A stretch of DNA of 64,000 nucleotides from JAJEFO01 sp965221845 (lineage in GTDB: Bacteria > Pseudomonadota > Alphaproteobacteria > Rhodobacterales > Rhodobacteraceae). Below the pieces are notes generated by a model. That model ran no database searches. It had not been told where the DNA came from and saw only the letters and a program-made list of their open reading frames with translations. The stretch covers positions 3,038,001 to 3,102,000 of the forward strand of contig OZ244919.1 in assembly GCA_965221845.1 (NCBI GenBank), given 5' to 3'. Shown in pieces: positions 16,627 through 26,106 of the stretch. The stretch's first letter is position 1. Each line of letters starts with the position of its first letter. A program made the translations under genes and the position numbers.

Positions 16627-19522
16627 GCTGGCGCACTCCGTCCGGGTCGACGTGGCTTGGCGGGCAGACCTCGACCAGGACGTCCTGGCCGCGGACGGGC
16701 GAATGGGCCCGGACGGTCTCGCCGATCCGCTCCCCGCCGCGCTTCAGGAAGCCGAGTCCCACCGATGTCCCGAGCTCCGGCGAGTAGGCGACCGAGGTCA
16801 TCCAGCCCTGGTCGCGGGCCATGTCCTCGGGATCGCCCGGGTTCAGGAAATGCGCGCCTGCCGTCAGCGTGGCGGAACGATCGACCGGCCGGAACCCGGC
16901 AAGGCGCATCCCGTCGTCGGCGTTCATTGCCGCGCGTCCTGACAGCTTCAGCCCGATCGCGTCCTTCGACCCGGAAAGCATCCTTTCGAGTCCCAGCATC
17001 CGCGCCGTGGTCTGGCCGTTGATCTCGTTGCCGGCCACGTGTCCCTTCTCGATGCGCAGCACGCCGAGCGCCTCGGTCCCGTACGGCACGGCGCCGAACT
17101 CCTCGCCCGCGGCCATCAATGCCCGGATCATGCTGTCGCCGTAGCGTGCCGGCACGGCGATCTCGTAGCCAAGCTCGCCCGAGAAGGATATCCGGAAGAG
17201 CCGCGCCGGCGTGCCGCCGAACGCCGAGCATTCGGCGCAGGCCATGAACGGGAGGGCGTCGTTGGAGAGATCAAGGCCGTCCACCGCTTTCGAGAGCAGC
17301 GCCCGGGAGCTCGGCCCTGCAACGGAGAACTGCGCCCAGGCGTCGGTTGTCGATGTCAGGTGCACGTCGAGGTCGGGCCAGAGGCACTGGCGGGCGAATT
17401 CCAGGTTGCGGAACACCAGCGCCGCGTTGGCGGTCGTGGTGGTCATCACGAAGTGGCTTTCCGAAAGCCGCGCCGCCGTCCCGTCGTCGCAGCAGATGCC
17501 GTCCTCGCGAAGCATCAGGCCGTAGCGAACCTTGCCCACGGGCAGCTTGAGAAACGCGTTGGCGTAGACGCGGTCAAGGAATTCGGCCGCATCGCGCCCC
17601 TGGACGTCGACCTTTCCGAGCGTGCTCACGTCGCAGATGCCGACCGACCTTCGGACCTGGGACGCCTCGCGGTCCACGCTGTCGCGCCAGCCTTTCTCCC
17701 CGGGCCGCCTGAACCACCGCGCGCGCAGCCACATGCCGGCCTCCACGAAGTCGGCGCCGTTCTCTTCCGCCCATCCGTGGCTCGGGGTCAGGCGGAACGG
17801 GCGAAAGCGCCTGCCGCGCGCGCGCCCCGCGAACGCTCCGATGGCGACCGGCGTGTAGGGCGGCCGGAACATGGTGGTGCCTGTCTCCTCGATGCTCTTG
17901 CCGGCGGCTTCCGCCATCACGGCGAGGCCCAGGACGTTGGCCGTCCTGCCCTGGTCCGTCGCCATTCCCAGGGTCGTGTAGCGCTTCAGGTGCTCGACCG
18001 AACGGAATCCCTCCTGGTGACTCTGACGGACATCCCTGGTCGTGACATCGTTCTGGAGATCCACCCACGCCCGCTTGCGCACTCCCCGGACCTGCCAGAC
18101 CGAAGCTGCGGCAAAGGTCTCGTCCGTTGCCCTGGCGGGGGTTCCCGGAGACCGCTTTGCGCCGAGATCCCCTGCAATTGCGGCCGCCGCCCCGTGGGCT
18201 TCCCGGATTGCCGCGGCAAGCGTCATTGTCCCGTTGGCGGCGCCCGCCACGCACATGCCGGGCGGCAGTTCGCCGCCCGGAACGAAGCCGGCGACTTCGG
18301 CATTCCAGACCGGACGGCCGCGATGATGGCAGGTCAGGTGCACGTTGGGCGACCATCCGCCCGAGACCGCCAGGCAATCGGCTTCCACGCGCCGGCCGTC
18401 GCCGAGGCGAACGGCGCGGATCCCGCCTCGCCCGATCGTGTCCGTCACGGCTCCGCCCCGGCGGGCGTCAATGACCGCGGTGACCTCGATGCCCTTGTCG
18501 CTCATGTCCCGGGCTGTGCGAAGTCCGTCGTCGTTGTTCGTGAACACCGCGATCTTCCTGCCCGGCGCGACGCCGAACCTGTTGACGTAGGCGCGCACGG
18601 CGCCCGCCAGCATGATCCCCGGACGGTCGTTGTTGCCGAAGGCAATTGAGCGTTCGGTGGCTCCCGCAGCGAGCAGGGCGCGTCGCGCGTAGATGCGCCA
18701 GAGCACCTGGCGCGGCTTGCCTCCGGCGCCGGCTAGGTGATCCGTGCGGCGCTCGACCGCGCCGTGGACTCCGTGGTCGAAAGCGCCGAACACGGTTGTG
18801 CGCGTGAGCAGGCGCGCATTGTCGGTCGCGGAGAGTTCGGCAGTGGCTATGGCCGCCCATTCCGCGCCAGGCTGCCCGTCGACCTCGCTGGTTTCGGCGT
18901 TGAGCCGTCCGCCGGTGACGAAGTCCTCGTCCGCGAGGATCACGCGAAGTCCCGACCGGCAGGCGGCAAGCGCGGCGGACAGGCCGGCCGGCCCGGCGCC
19001 GATCACAAGGAGGTCGCAGTGCAGGAAGCCGTGATCGTAGGCATCCGGGTCCGGCTGCGCGGGAAGCCGTCCCAGGCCTGCGGAAGCGCGGATGAGCGGT
19101 TCGTAGACACGTTCCCAGAACGCTTTCGGCCACATGAAGGTCTTGTAGTAGAAGCCGGCTGCGAGAAAGGGCGACAGGAGATCGTTGACCGCCATCAGGT
19201 CGAAGGCGAGAGGCCCTCGATGGTTCTGGCTGCTGGCGCTCAGGCCTTCGAAGAGCTCCGCCGTCGTGGCACGGGTGTTGGGCTCCTGCGCCGGGCCGTC
19301 ACGGAGCTGCACGAGGGCGCTGGGCTCCTCCGACCCGGCCGAGAATATGCCTCGCGGGCGGTGGTACTTGGACGAACGGCCCACCATGCGCTCGCCGTTG
19401 GCAAGGAGCGCCGAGGCGAGCGTGTCGCCCTGGTATCCCGCCATCCGGCGGCCGTTCCAGCTGAAGGCGAGCGCCCTGGTCCGGTCCACCATGCCGCCGT
19501 CGATGCGCATCGCCTGCGTCAT
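16619..19522 (-). CDS. soxA: sarcosine oxidase subunit alpha
   Basis: Large subunit of 967 residues. The N-terminal ferredoxin-like part holds FSWNGRRMAGYQGDTLASAL. A nucleotide-binding Rossmann stretch follows (DLLVIGAGPAGLSAALAAC, about residue 170), and the C-terminal third is a GcvT-type folate domain (GYEIAVPARYGD, ..GHVAGNEINGQTTA). This subunit passes the one-carbon unit to tetrahydrofolate while the beta subunit oxidises sarcosine. The gene is intact and overlaps soxD by four bases upstream and soxG downstream. Confidence 0.95.
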   Translation of the reverse strand: MTQAMRIDGGMVDRTRALAFSWNGRRMAGYQGDTLASALLANGERMVGRSSKYHRPRGIFSAGSEEPSALVQLRDGPAQEPNTRATTAELFEGLSASSQNHRGPLAFDLMAVNDLLSPFLAAGFYYKTFMWPKAFWERVYEPLIRASAGLGRLPAQPDPDAYDHGFLHCDLLVIGAGPAGLSAALAACRSGLRVILADEDFVTGGRLNAETSEVDGQPGAEWAAIATAELSATDNARLLTRTTVFGAFDHGVHGAVERRTDHLAGAGGKPRQVLWRIYARRALLAAGATERSIAFGNNDRPGIMLAGAVRAYVNRFGVAPGRKIAVFTNNDDGLRTARDMSDKGIEVTAVIDARRGGAVTDTIGRGGIRAVRLGDGRRVEADCLAVSGGWSPNVHLTCHHRGRPVWNAEVAGFVPGGELPPGMCVAGAANGTMTLAAAIREAHGAAAAIAGDLGAKRSPGTPARATDETFAAASVWQVRGVRKRAWVDLQNDVTTRDVRQSHQEGFRSVEHLKRYTTLGMATDQGRTANVLGLAVMAEAAGKSIEETGTTMFRPPYTPVAIGAFAGRARGRRFRPFRLTPSHGWAEENGADFVEAGMWLRARWFRRPGEKGWRDSVDREASQVRRSVGICDVSTLGKVDVQGRDAAEFLDRVYANAFLKLPVGKVRYGLMLREDGICCDDGTAARLSESHFVMTTTTANAALVFRNLEFARQCLWPDLDVHLTSTTDAWAQFSVAGPSSRALLSKAVDGLDLSNDALPFMACAECSAFGGTPARLFRISFSGELGYEIAVPARYGDSMIRALMAAGEEFGAVPYGTEALGVLRIEKGHVAGNEINGQTTARMLGLERMLSGSKDAIGLKLSGRAAMNADDGMRLAGFRPVDRSATLTAGAHFLNPGDPEDMARDQGWMTSVAYSPELGTSVGLGFLKRGGERIGETVRAHSPVRGQDVLVEVCPPSHVDPDGVRQRG

Positions 19523-19803
19523 CGCGCCCGTCCCCGGGCGCGGGCGACGTCACGGGCGAGCTCCACATCGATCACTTCGTGGGTCAGGGTGTCGCGCGTC
19601 ACCACCAGCCACGAGCGGTCGCCCTGCTCGTGATACCAGAGTTCGCGGTGCTTGCCGGCAGGGTTGTCCCTCAGGTAGGCGTAGTCGTGCATTTCCTCCA
19701 TGGCGGCATCCTTGCCGTCGGGGCGGTCGATCAGGCAGGCATCGCCGAGGACGAAGAATTCCGCGGCGTCTCTGGGGCCGAGCAGCGGATGGCTGATGAT
19801 CAT
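19519..19803 (-). CDS. soxD: sarcosine oxidase subunit delta, zinc-ligand cysteines absent
   Basis: Product of 94 residues with the right place in the operon and family features PRDAAEFFVLGDA, DYAYLRDNPAGKHRELWYHE, RSWLVVTRDTLTHEV. The classic subunit begins with a CPxCG knuckle and later ligands that hold zinc. Here the same place reads SHPLLGPRD and only one cysteine remains in the whole protein, so the zinc site is lost. Variants without this knuckle may form a natural subgroup; that is not checked here. The start at 19803 is the first ATG that gives the family N-terminus. Confidence 0.9.
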   Translation of the reverse strand: MIISHPLLGPRDAAEFFVLGDACLIDRPDGKDAAMEEMHDYAYLRDNPAGKHRELWYHEQGDRSWLVVTRDTLTHEVIDVELARDVARARGRAR

Positions 19804-19859
19804 CGGCGGCGCCCTCCCGCCCCTGGTCCTTGCCGTGTCGTCGATCCCATGTCGGTCCT

Positions 19860-21110
19860 TCAGTGCAGGTTGGGCTGGGCCCCGGCGCCCTTCTCGTCGA
19901 TCATTGCCCCCTGTCGAAAGCGGTCGAGGCGGTAGAGGCGGGCGGCCTTGTGGGGCTGGCCGGTGGCGAGCAGATGGGCGTAGCAGTAGCCGGAGGCCGG
20001 CGTCGCCTTGAAGCCGCCGTAGCACCAGCCGGCATTCAGGTAGAGCCCCTCGACATGCGTTCTGTCGATGAACGGGGATCCGTCCATGGACATGTCCGTC
20101 ACGCCGCCCCACATCCTCAGCAGACGCGCCCGCCCGATCATCGGCATGATCGCCATGCCGCCCGCGCAGACGTCCTCCACGACCGGCAGGTTGCCGCGCT
20201 GGGCGTAGCTGTTGTAACCGTCGATGCTGCCGCCGAAGACCAGCCCGCCCTTGTCCGACTGGCTGACGTAGAAGTGCCCCGCGCCGAAGGTGATGACCCC
20301 GGGCAGCACGGGCTTCAGCGCCTCGGAGACGAAGGCCTGGAGCACGTGGCTCTCGATCGGAAGGCGCATTCCGGCGAGCGCGGCCACCCGCGACGACGAT
20401 CCGGCCGCGCACATGGCGACCTTCCCGGCCTTGATCGGCCCCTTGGCGGTCCGGACGCCCAGGCAGCGGCCGCCTTCGATGTCGAGTCCCGTCACCTCGC
20501 AGTTCTGGATTATGTCGACGCCGCGGCGGTCCGCGCCGCGTGCATAGCCCCAGGCCACCGCGTCGTGCCGCACCGTGCCGCCCCTGGGCTGCCACAACGC
20601 GCCCGTGATCGGGAAGCGGGCGCTCTCGTGGTCAAGATACGGGCACATCCTGCGGATCTCGTCCGGGCCGAGAATGACGGAATCGGCGCCCGACAGGCGC
20701 ATGGCGTTGGCGCGCCGGACGAAGGCGCCCATCTGCGGTTCGGAGTGGCACAGGTTCAGCACGCCGCGCTGACTGACCATCGCGTTGTAGTTGAGATCCT
20801 GTTCCAGCCCCTCCCAGAGCCCGAGCGACATCTCGTAGAAGGGCTGGTTGCCCTCGAGAAGGTAGTTCGAGCGGATGATGGTCGTGTTGCGGCCGATGTT
20901 GCCTGAACCGAGCCAGCCCCTTTCGAGCACGGCGACGTCGCGCTTCCCGAACTCCTTGGCGAGGTAGTATGCCGTCGCCAGCCCGTGGCCGCCGCCGCCG
21001 ATGATGACGATGCCGTATCTTGGCTTCGGCTCCGGCTCGCGCCATGCCGGTCGCCATCCGCGGTTGCCTCTCAGGCCCTCCTTGAGGATTCTCAGTGCCG
21101 AATATCGCAT
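19860..21110 (-). CDS. soxB: sarcosine oxidase subunit beta
   Basis: Flavin subunit of 416 residues, the normal length. It starts MRYSALRILKEGLRGNRGW, as in the family, then the FAD-binding motif GIVIIGGGGHGLATAYYLA near residue 33. RHDAVAWGY with a histidine near 182 fits the residue that holds FMN covalently, and GWCYGGFKATPASG lies near the end. It oxidises sarcosine with oxygen, giving hydrogen peroxide. It is the first gene of the minus-strand operon, so the promoter lies above 21110. Confidence 0.96.
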   Translation of the reverse strand: MRYSALRILKEGLRGNRGWRPAWREPEPKPRYGIVIIGGGGHGLATAYYLAKEFGKRDVAVLERGWLGSGNIGRNTTIIRSNYLLEGNQPFYEMSLGLWEGLEQDLNYNAMVSQRGVLNLCHSEPQMGAFVRRANAMRLSGADSVILGPDEIRRMCPYLDHESARFPITGALWQPRGGTVRHDAVAWGYARGADRRGVDIIQNCEVTGLDIEGGRCLGVRTAKGPIKAGKVAMCAAGSSSRVAALAGMRLPIESHVLQAFVSEALKPVLPGVITFGAGHFYVSQSDKGGLVFGGSIDGYNSYAQRGNLPVVEDVCAGGMAIMPMIGRARLLRMWGGVTDMSMDGSPFIDRTHVEGLYLNAGWCYGGFKATPASGYCYAHLLATGQPHKAARLYRLDRFRQGAMIDEKGAGAQPNLH

Positions 21111-21234
21111 TGCGTTCCTGGCCGCCCGGTCCTGCATCGGTCGATATCGCTCTGCCGCAGCACAGGGACGGGCGGTGCGCACGATACCGTTCCGCCGAGA
21201 CGTCGGCAACAACGTGGCGCTCTTCAGTGGATCA

Positions 21235-21464
21235 TGAAAGTCAGGCACAAGGGATTGCGGGTGCTGCACGAGCGCGACGGCGCGGGCGCGAGTATCGGCC
21301 ATGCGACGGCGCTCGAGCACATGATGCTCGACGGTCTGGAGGACCCGTTCGGGATCCCCCGGGACGGCAGCAGGCGGTCGATGGGCATGTTCGGCGAGGG
21401 CCGTGCCGAAAGGTGTCGGTTCACGCGCGACGATCGGGACGCCTTCGCGGCCTGCCCTCTCTAA
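21235..21464 (+). pseudogene. acetyl-CoA acetyltransferase (thiolase) fragment
   Basis: The frame reads GHATALEHMMLDGLED, then RSMGMFGEGRAERCRFTRDD, then DAFAACPL and a stop. These match the internal thiolase stretch in which MGxFGE.CA..YGFTRE.QDAFA follows HMxLDGLxD. The preceding residues (KVRHKGLRVLHERDG) do not belong to thiolase and resemble the start of a HigB/RelE-type toxin, so this may be a junction of two broken genes. Only about 55 codons of thiolase are left. Confidence 0.65.
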
Positions 21465-21645
21465 AGGGTTTTGGCCTCGTCGGGACCTGGCTTGACGCCG
21501 TCGAATGCACGCATTGCTTCTTCCTGCACATGCCGCGATCCTGCGGCAGGCAGGATCCGCCACGGCGGGGCCTGGTCCCGGATCCGGCCGGATCCGCCAT
21601 TCGACATGCTCCGGTCCAGAGCCGGGCAGGCAGGGAGCTTGAGCG

Positions 21646-23067
21646 ATGGAACTTGACACGTCGACGCTGACACTCGCGGGAGTCGTCGTTCTGGGGCTGC
21701 TGGTGGCCCTTGCCCTGTTTCGCCGCCCGGGCGGCGAGGCCGCGGCGCTGCAGTCGGAGATGTCCTCCTTGAAGAGGGACGCCAGGGAGAAGGGCGAACG
21801 GCTTGTGGAAGCGCGGAGCAACGCTGACAGGTTCGAGGCGCTCGCGATCGAGCGAAAGGAGGAGACCGAGCGGCTCAACGGCGACCTGTCGAAGCTTCGC
21901 GGGAGGCTGGACCAGGAGACAGAGAAGCAGACCGGGCTCTCAAGGAGGATCTCGGAGCTTGAAACCCAGATGAAGGCGGAGAGGGCGGCGTCGGAGCAGA
22001 GGATCGCGATGCTGACCGAGGTCCGTGAAGGCATGGAGGCCAAGTTCAGGGAACTGGCGGCGGAGGCCCTGAAGGTGCAGGGCGAGCAGTTCTCGAAGGC
22101 CAATCTCGAAAGGCTCGACGTTGCGCTGACGCCGCTGAAGGAGCATGTCGGCCATTTCGAGAGGGAGCTCAAGGCCGTCCACAAGGCCACGATCGAGGAC
22201 CGGGCCAGGCTCAAGGCCGAGATCGAGCAGCTCAGCAGGCGATCCGAAGCGATTTCACATGAGGCGGTTGCCCTGACGCGCGCGCTGAAGGGCGACAGCC
22301 AGCGGCAGGGCGCATGGGGCGAGATGATACTCGAAAGCATCCTGGAACGTTCCGGCCTGCGCGAGGGCGAGGAATACGAGACCCAGGCCCACAGGGTTGG
22401 CCATGACGGCGAACGGCTTCGCCCGGATGTCGTCGTGAACATTCCGGGCGGGAAGACCCTTGTCATCGACAGCAAGGTTTCGCTGGTGGCGTACGCGGAC
22501 GCGGTGAATTCGGAGGACGAGAAGGGCGCGTCCGTCGCGCGCAAGCGGCATGTCGCCTCCATCAGGGGCCACATAGACGGCCTGGCGGCACGGGACTACC
22601 AGCATGCCGAGGACTCCACGGTCGACTACGTCATCCTGTTCGTGCCGATCGAGGGCGCGCTTTCCGAGGCGCTGCGCCTGGACGGCCACTTGACCGAATA
22701 CGCCTTGGACAGGAACGTCACGATCGCCACCCCGACAACGCTCATGATGGCGCTGAAGACGATCGCGCATGTCTGGGCGGTCGAGCGTCGCAACCGGAAT
22801 GCCGAGGCCATTGCGGAGCGGGCCGGGCGCCTGTACGACAAGGCCGTCGGCTTCGTTAACGACATGGAGAACGTCGGCCGGCGGCTCGATCAGGCGCGGG
22901 ACGCGTACCAGGGCGCGTTCGGGCGGCTTTCCAGAGGCCGCGGGAACCTCCTGAGCCACGTCGAAAGGCTGAAGGAACTCGGCGCGCGCACCAGCAAGTC
23001 CATGGGCGTTCGGTTCGACAGCGGCGAAGGCTCGGCGGGCCACATCGAGAACGATCCGGGCAAGTGA
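21646..23067 (+). CDS. rmuC: DNA recombination protein RmuC homologue
   Basis: Product of 473 residues. An N-terminal membrane anchor (LAGVVVLGLLVALALF) is followed by a long coiled coil (about residues 30-200, rich in E/K/R heptads) and the RmuC nuclease-like domain, with QRQGAWGEMILESILERSGL, RPDVVVNIPGGKTLVIDSKV and YVILFVPIEGALSEAL. The DSK motif belongs to the PD-(D/E)XK-like core. RmuC limits inversions at short inverted repeats, which matters in a genome so rich in inverted IS ends. It stands alone between a thiolase fragment and a dead transposase. Confidence 0.95.
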   Translation: MELDTSTLTLAGVVVLGLLVALALFRRPGGEAAALQSEMSSLKRDAREKGERLVEARSNADRFEALAIERKEETERLNGDLSKLRGRLDQETEKQTGLSRRISELETQMKAERAASEQRIAMLTEVREGMEAKFRELAAEALKVQGEQFSKANLERLDVALTPLKEHVGHFERELKAVHKATIEDRARLKAEIEQLSRRSEAISHEAVALTRALKGDSQRQGAWGEMILESILERSGLREGEEYETQAHRVGHDGERLRPDVVVNIPGGKTLVIDSKVSLVAYADAVNSEDEKGASVARKRHVASIRGHIDGLAARDYQHAEDSTVDYVILFVPIEGALSEALRLDGHLTEYALDRNVTIATPTTLMMALKTIAHVWAVERRNRNAEAIAERAGRLYDKAVGFVNDMENVGRRLDQARDAYQGAFGRLSRGRGNLLSHVERLKELGARTSKSMGVRFDSGEGSAGHIENDPGK

Positions 23068-23318
23068 CCGTACCGCATCGAGATCCGCGTGTCGGCCGGC
23101 AACAGCCTGGCATGTCAGCGGCCTCCGCGCAACCGGCTCAAGCCGCATCTCCCGCCGCCGCGCCGCCCGGCAGCAAGAGCAAGAGCGCAGCGATTCCCGA
23201 CAGAATTTCTTTTCGTTCATTGTCAGCAGGTTGCACGGCCGTCACGAATTTTCCTGTCACAGGCTTTCCCCGCCGAATCGGCCTTGCCGCGGCCAGACAG
23301 GCAAAGGCCGGGCAGCAG

Positions 23319-24640
23319 ATGTCCAGAGATTCCTTTCGCAGGCATCCGTCGATGCCAGGGCCGTGCTTCGCGCCGTGCGTGCATGCTTCGACCGCATCCC
23401 CGACCCGACCGTCACGCGCGACTTCAGCCTTCCGGGAGGCCTGATGTCGGGGCTCGCGGTCTTCTCGCCCAGGATCCCGTCGCTTCTGCAGTCCGGCCGG
23501 CAGGTGCGGGGCGGCGAGGATCCGGTCCAGGCGCGGAACCTGCGCTCGCTCTTCGGCGTGGGGAAGGCGCCGTCGGACACGCGGATGCGCGAGCGGCTCG
23601 ACGGGGCCGGCCCCCGCGGCCTCCGCCGCTGCGGTCCGGGGGCGTCCACGCCGCCCTGCAGCGCGGGAAGGTGCTGGAGGGCTGGACGGTGTTCGGCGGG
23701 CGTCTCCCGGTCGCGGTGGACGGGACCGGGCGCCGTTCCTCGCACAAGGCCGTCCGCAGGCGCCGCTCGCGCCAGGACCCGCCGCGACGGGTCGAGGACC
23801 TCCTGCCGTCAGGCTCCGGGCGCGGCGACCGTCCGTCCCGACCACGCCGGGGCGTTCCCGCCGGCGCCGGAGCCGGTCCGGAACGAGGACGGCAGGAGGA
23901 GGAACGACTGCGAGCGGAACGCCTTGAGGCGGCTCCCGGAGGACCTCCGCCGGGAGCGTCCGCACACGGGAGGGCGGCCGGCGCCGGGGACGGGCCGGCG
24001 GCCGGCGGCCCGCACGTCATGCTGCGTGAGCGGAGAAGGGCTTCCGCCCGTCCCGGGCGCGAAGCCGGGCGACCACGGGCCGCCGTCCGGCTGGTTCGAT
24101 GCCAGCGGGACGAAGCAGGCCTGGGAGAGGCGCGACGGGAAGACCGGCATCGTGCACCGCTTCGAACGGGACCGCGGCCGGCCGGCCGACGACGCGAACT
24201 TCGGCCTGAAGACCGACATGCCCGGATGCGGGGAGACCGGCACGAAAGGGAGGGTCCGGAGGTTCTCGCGGGCCGCCGGCCTCCCGCCCGTCCGGGACGC
24301 GGCGTGTCCGTCATGCGGTGCGGCCGCGTGCGGGGCGGGCGACCGGGAACGAGACGTTCCAGGCACCGGGACGCGGGAGGGCTGCAGCTTCGGGCACGGC
24401 TCCGGCCATGGCGGGAACCGCCCATGGGGCGTCTTCATGACGCTCGCCATGCCCGCCTTCCTGATCGACCGGTGCAGCGGCACTGCCGCCCGCCGTTCGG
24501 ACGGGCGCGGGAACGTCAGGAACGCATCCCCTGCCTCCGGGACCGGATGCGGGAACCGGCCGGACCTTCGTCTTCCGGGACTGGAAGACCCCTGCCGCGC
24601 GCTCGCGGGAGAGCCTGGCAAGGAGGACCATGCCGGCCCG
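23319..24640 (+). pseudogene. DDE transposase, unassigned family (ISNCY-like), frameshifted
   Basis: Ordered pieces in alternating frames: LRAVRACFDRIPDPTVTRDF, LMSGLAVFSPRIPSLLQ, LFGVGKAPSDTRMRERLD, then ALQRGKVLEGWTVFGG and VAVDGTGRRSSHKA, then RRNDCERNALRRLPEDLRRE, VPGAKPGDHGPP, HRFERDRGRPADDANFGLKT and FGHGSGHGGNRPWGVFMTLA. These match a transposase group with the motifs DGTGYFSS and NFGHGNKHL. At least two frame changes (near 23630 and 23830) and many substitutions are present, so it is dead. I could not place element ends. Confidence 0.75.
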
Positions 24641-25010
24641 TCCGTGCCGGGCCGTGACCGCCCCGGCCACGCCCGGACGGCCCCGAACCCTCGCCCTTCG
24701 CCAGCAACGCCACAGTCCCGGGCCGCCGCCCGGCCGCCGGTCGTGCGCACACGGAACCGCCGTCCGCCATGACCGCGCCTTCGCGCACCGACGGTCAGGC
24801 TGGCGGGAATTGCTGGCAAGAGCGCCATGCGGGTTGACGGGCGTCGCGGAATCGCCTTTCCTGCGGTTCGCGGCTGGAATGTCACGGTCAGGCCATCTGC
24901 TGGAACGAGGACTGTCCCGTCATTGCTTACGCGACTCTTCGTGGCCAGGGCCGGGGCCACGCAAGCTCATGGAAACAGCCGGCATGAATTCAGGAGAAGG
25001 GAGAACTCGG
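24641..25010. other. no gene seen (370 bases); presumed promoter of taurine-type operon
   Basis: No supported ORF or RNA. The last 30 bases carry the AGGAGAAGGGAGA ribosome site of the next gene. Any promoter for the importer should lie here. Confidence 0.5.
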
Positions 25011-26015
25011 ATGAACGGGAAGACGCTGCAATCTCTCGCGGTGGGCGCCGCGATTTCGCTTTCGGCGACATCGGCCGATGCGGACGGGCACGGCATAACG
25101 GTTGCCTACTTTCTGGAATGGCCGATGCCCTTCCAGTACGCGAAGGTCGAAGGCATGTATGACGAGGCGCTCGGCGTGCCGGTCGACTGGGTGAGCTTCG
25201 ACACCGGCACGGCGATGTCGGCGGCGATGGCTTCGGGCGACGTGCAGATTGCCGTGAGTCAGGGCGTCCCGCCCTTCGTGGTCGCGACGTCCGCCGGCCA
25301 GGACCTTCAGGTCGTCGATGTGGCGGTAAGCTACTCGGAGAACGACAACTGCGTGGTTGCGAGCGCGCTGGAGATCGACAGGGAATCGGCGGGGGAGCTC
25401 GCCGGGAAGAAGGTCGCCGTGCCGCTCGGCACAGCGGCGCATTACGGGTTCCTGGAGCAGATGAACCATTTCGGCGTCGACATCGCTACGATGGAGGTCG
25501 TCGACATGGCCCCGGCGGAAGGCGCTGCGGCACTGGCGCAGGGATCGCTCGACATGGCATGCGGCTGGGGCGGCGCCCTCCGCCGGATGAAGGAGCACGG
25601 CAATGTCCTGCTGACCGGCCCCGAGAAGGAGGAGCTGGGGATTCTCGTCTTCGACGTGACGTCGGCTCCGGCGGCGTTCGTCGCCGAGGAGAGCGAGATG
25701 CTCGCGAGCTTCCTCGCGGTGACGGCGGAAGCAAACGCGATGTGGGCGGACGAGGCGAACCGTGCCAGAATGCTTCCCGTCATCGCGAAGGACGCCGGCA
25801 TGTCGGAGGAAGACACCATGTCGACGCTGTCCACCTTCGTGTTCCCGACGGTGGACCAGCAGCTCGGCGAGAAGTGGCTGGGCGGCGGAGCCCAGAAGTT
25901 CATGAAGGGCGTGGCCGGCGTGTTCGTGGACAATGGGTCGATCCCGTCCGCCCTGGACAGCTACGAGAGCGCCGTCAACGCCGGTCCGCTGGTGGCCGCC
26001 GCGGAAGGCATGTAG
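25011..26015 (+). CDS. ABC substrate-binding protein, taurine (TauA)-like
   Basis: Periplasmic binder of 334 residues. The signal peptide is LQSLAVGAAISLSATSADA. The mature part starts ITVAYFLEWPMPFQYAK, then GVPVDWVSFDTGTAMSAAMASGDVQIA and SQGVPPFVVAT, which follow the TauA/SsuA fold and its ligand pocket order. The long acidic C-terminus fits marine TauA-type proteins. Start 25011 is set by the AGGAGAAGGGAGA site. It is the first of three genes of one importer. Taurine or another sulfonate is likely; a related organic acid or amine is possible. Confidence 0.9.
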   Translation: MNGKTLQSLAVGAAISLSATSADADGHGITVAYFLEWPMPFQYAKVEGMYDEALGVPVDWVSFDTGTAMSAAMASGDVQIAVSQGVPPFVVATSAGQDLQVVDVAVSYSENDNCVVASALEIDRESAGELAGKKVAVPLGTAAHYGFLEQMNHFGVDIATMEVVDMAPAEGAAALAQGSLDMACGWGGALRRMKEHGNVLLTGPEKEELGILVFDVTSAPAAFVAEESEMLASFLAVTAEANAMWADEANRARMLPVIAKDAGMSEEDTMSTLSTFVFPTVDQQLGEKWLGGGAQKFMKGVAGVFVDNGSIPSALDSYESAVNAGPLVAAAEGM

Positions 26016-26106
26016 CCTCCAGCCGCGCGCCCGCACGAAGTGTCGCTTGTGCGGGCGCCCCGGGCGGGACTTCCGCCGGCGGACACTGCGGAGCGGAGGA
26101 GACGCG

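Noticed and set aside
17039..18649. Long plus-strand ORF opposite soxA
   Set aside because: It is a shadow frame of a well-supported gene with no domain of its own.
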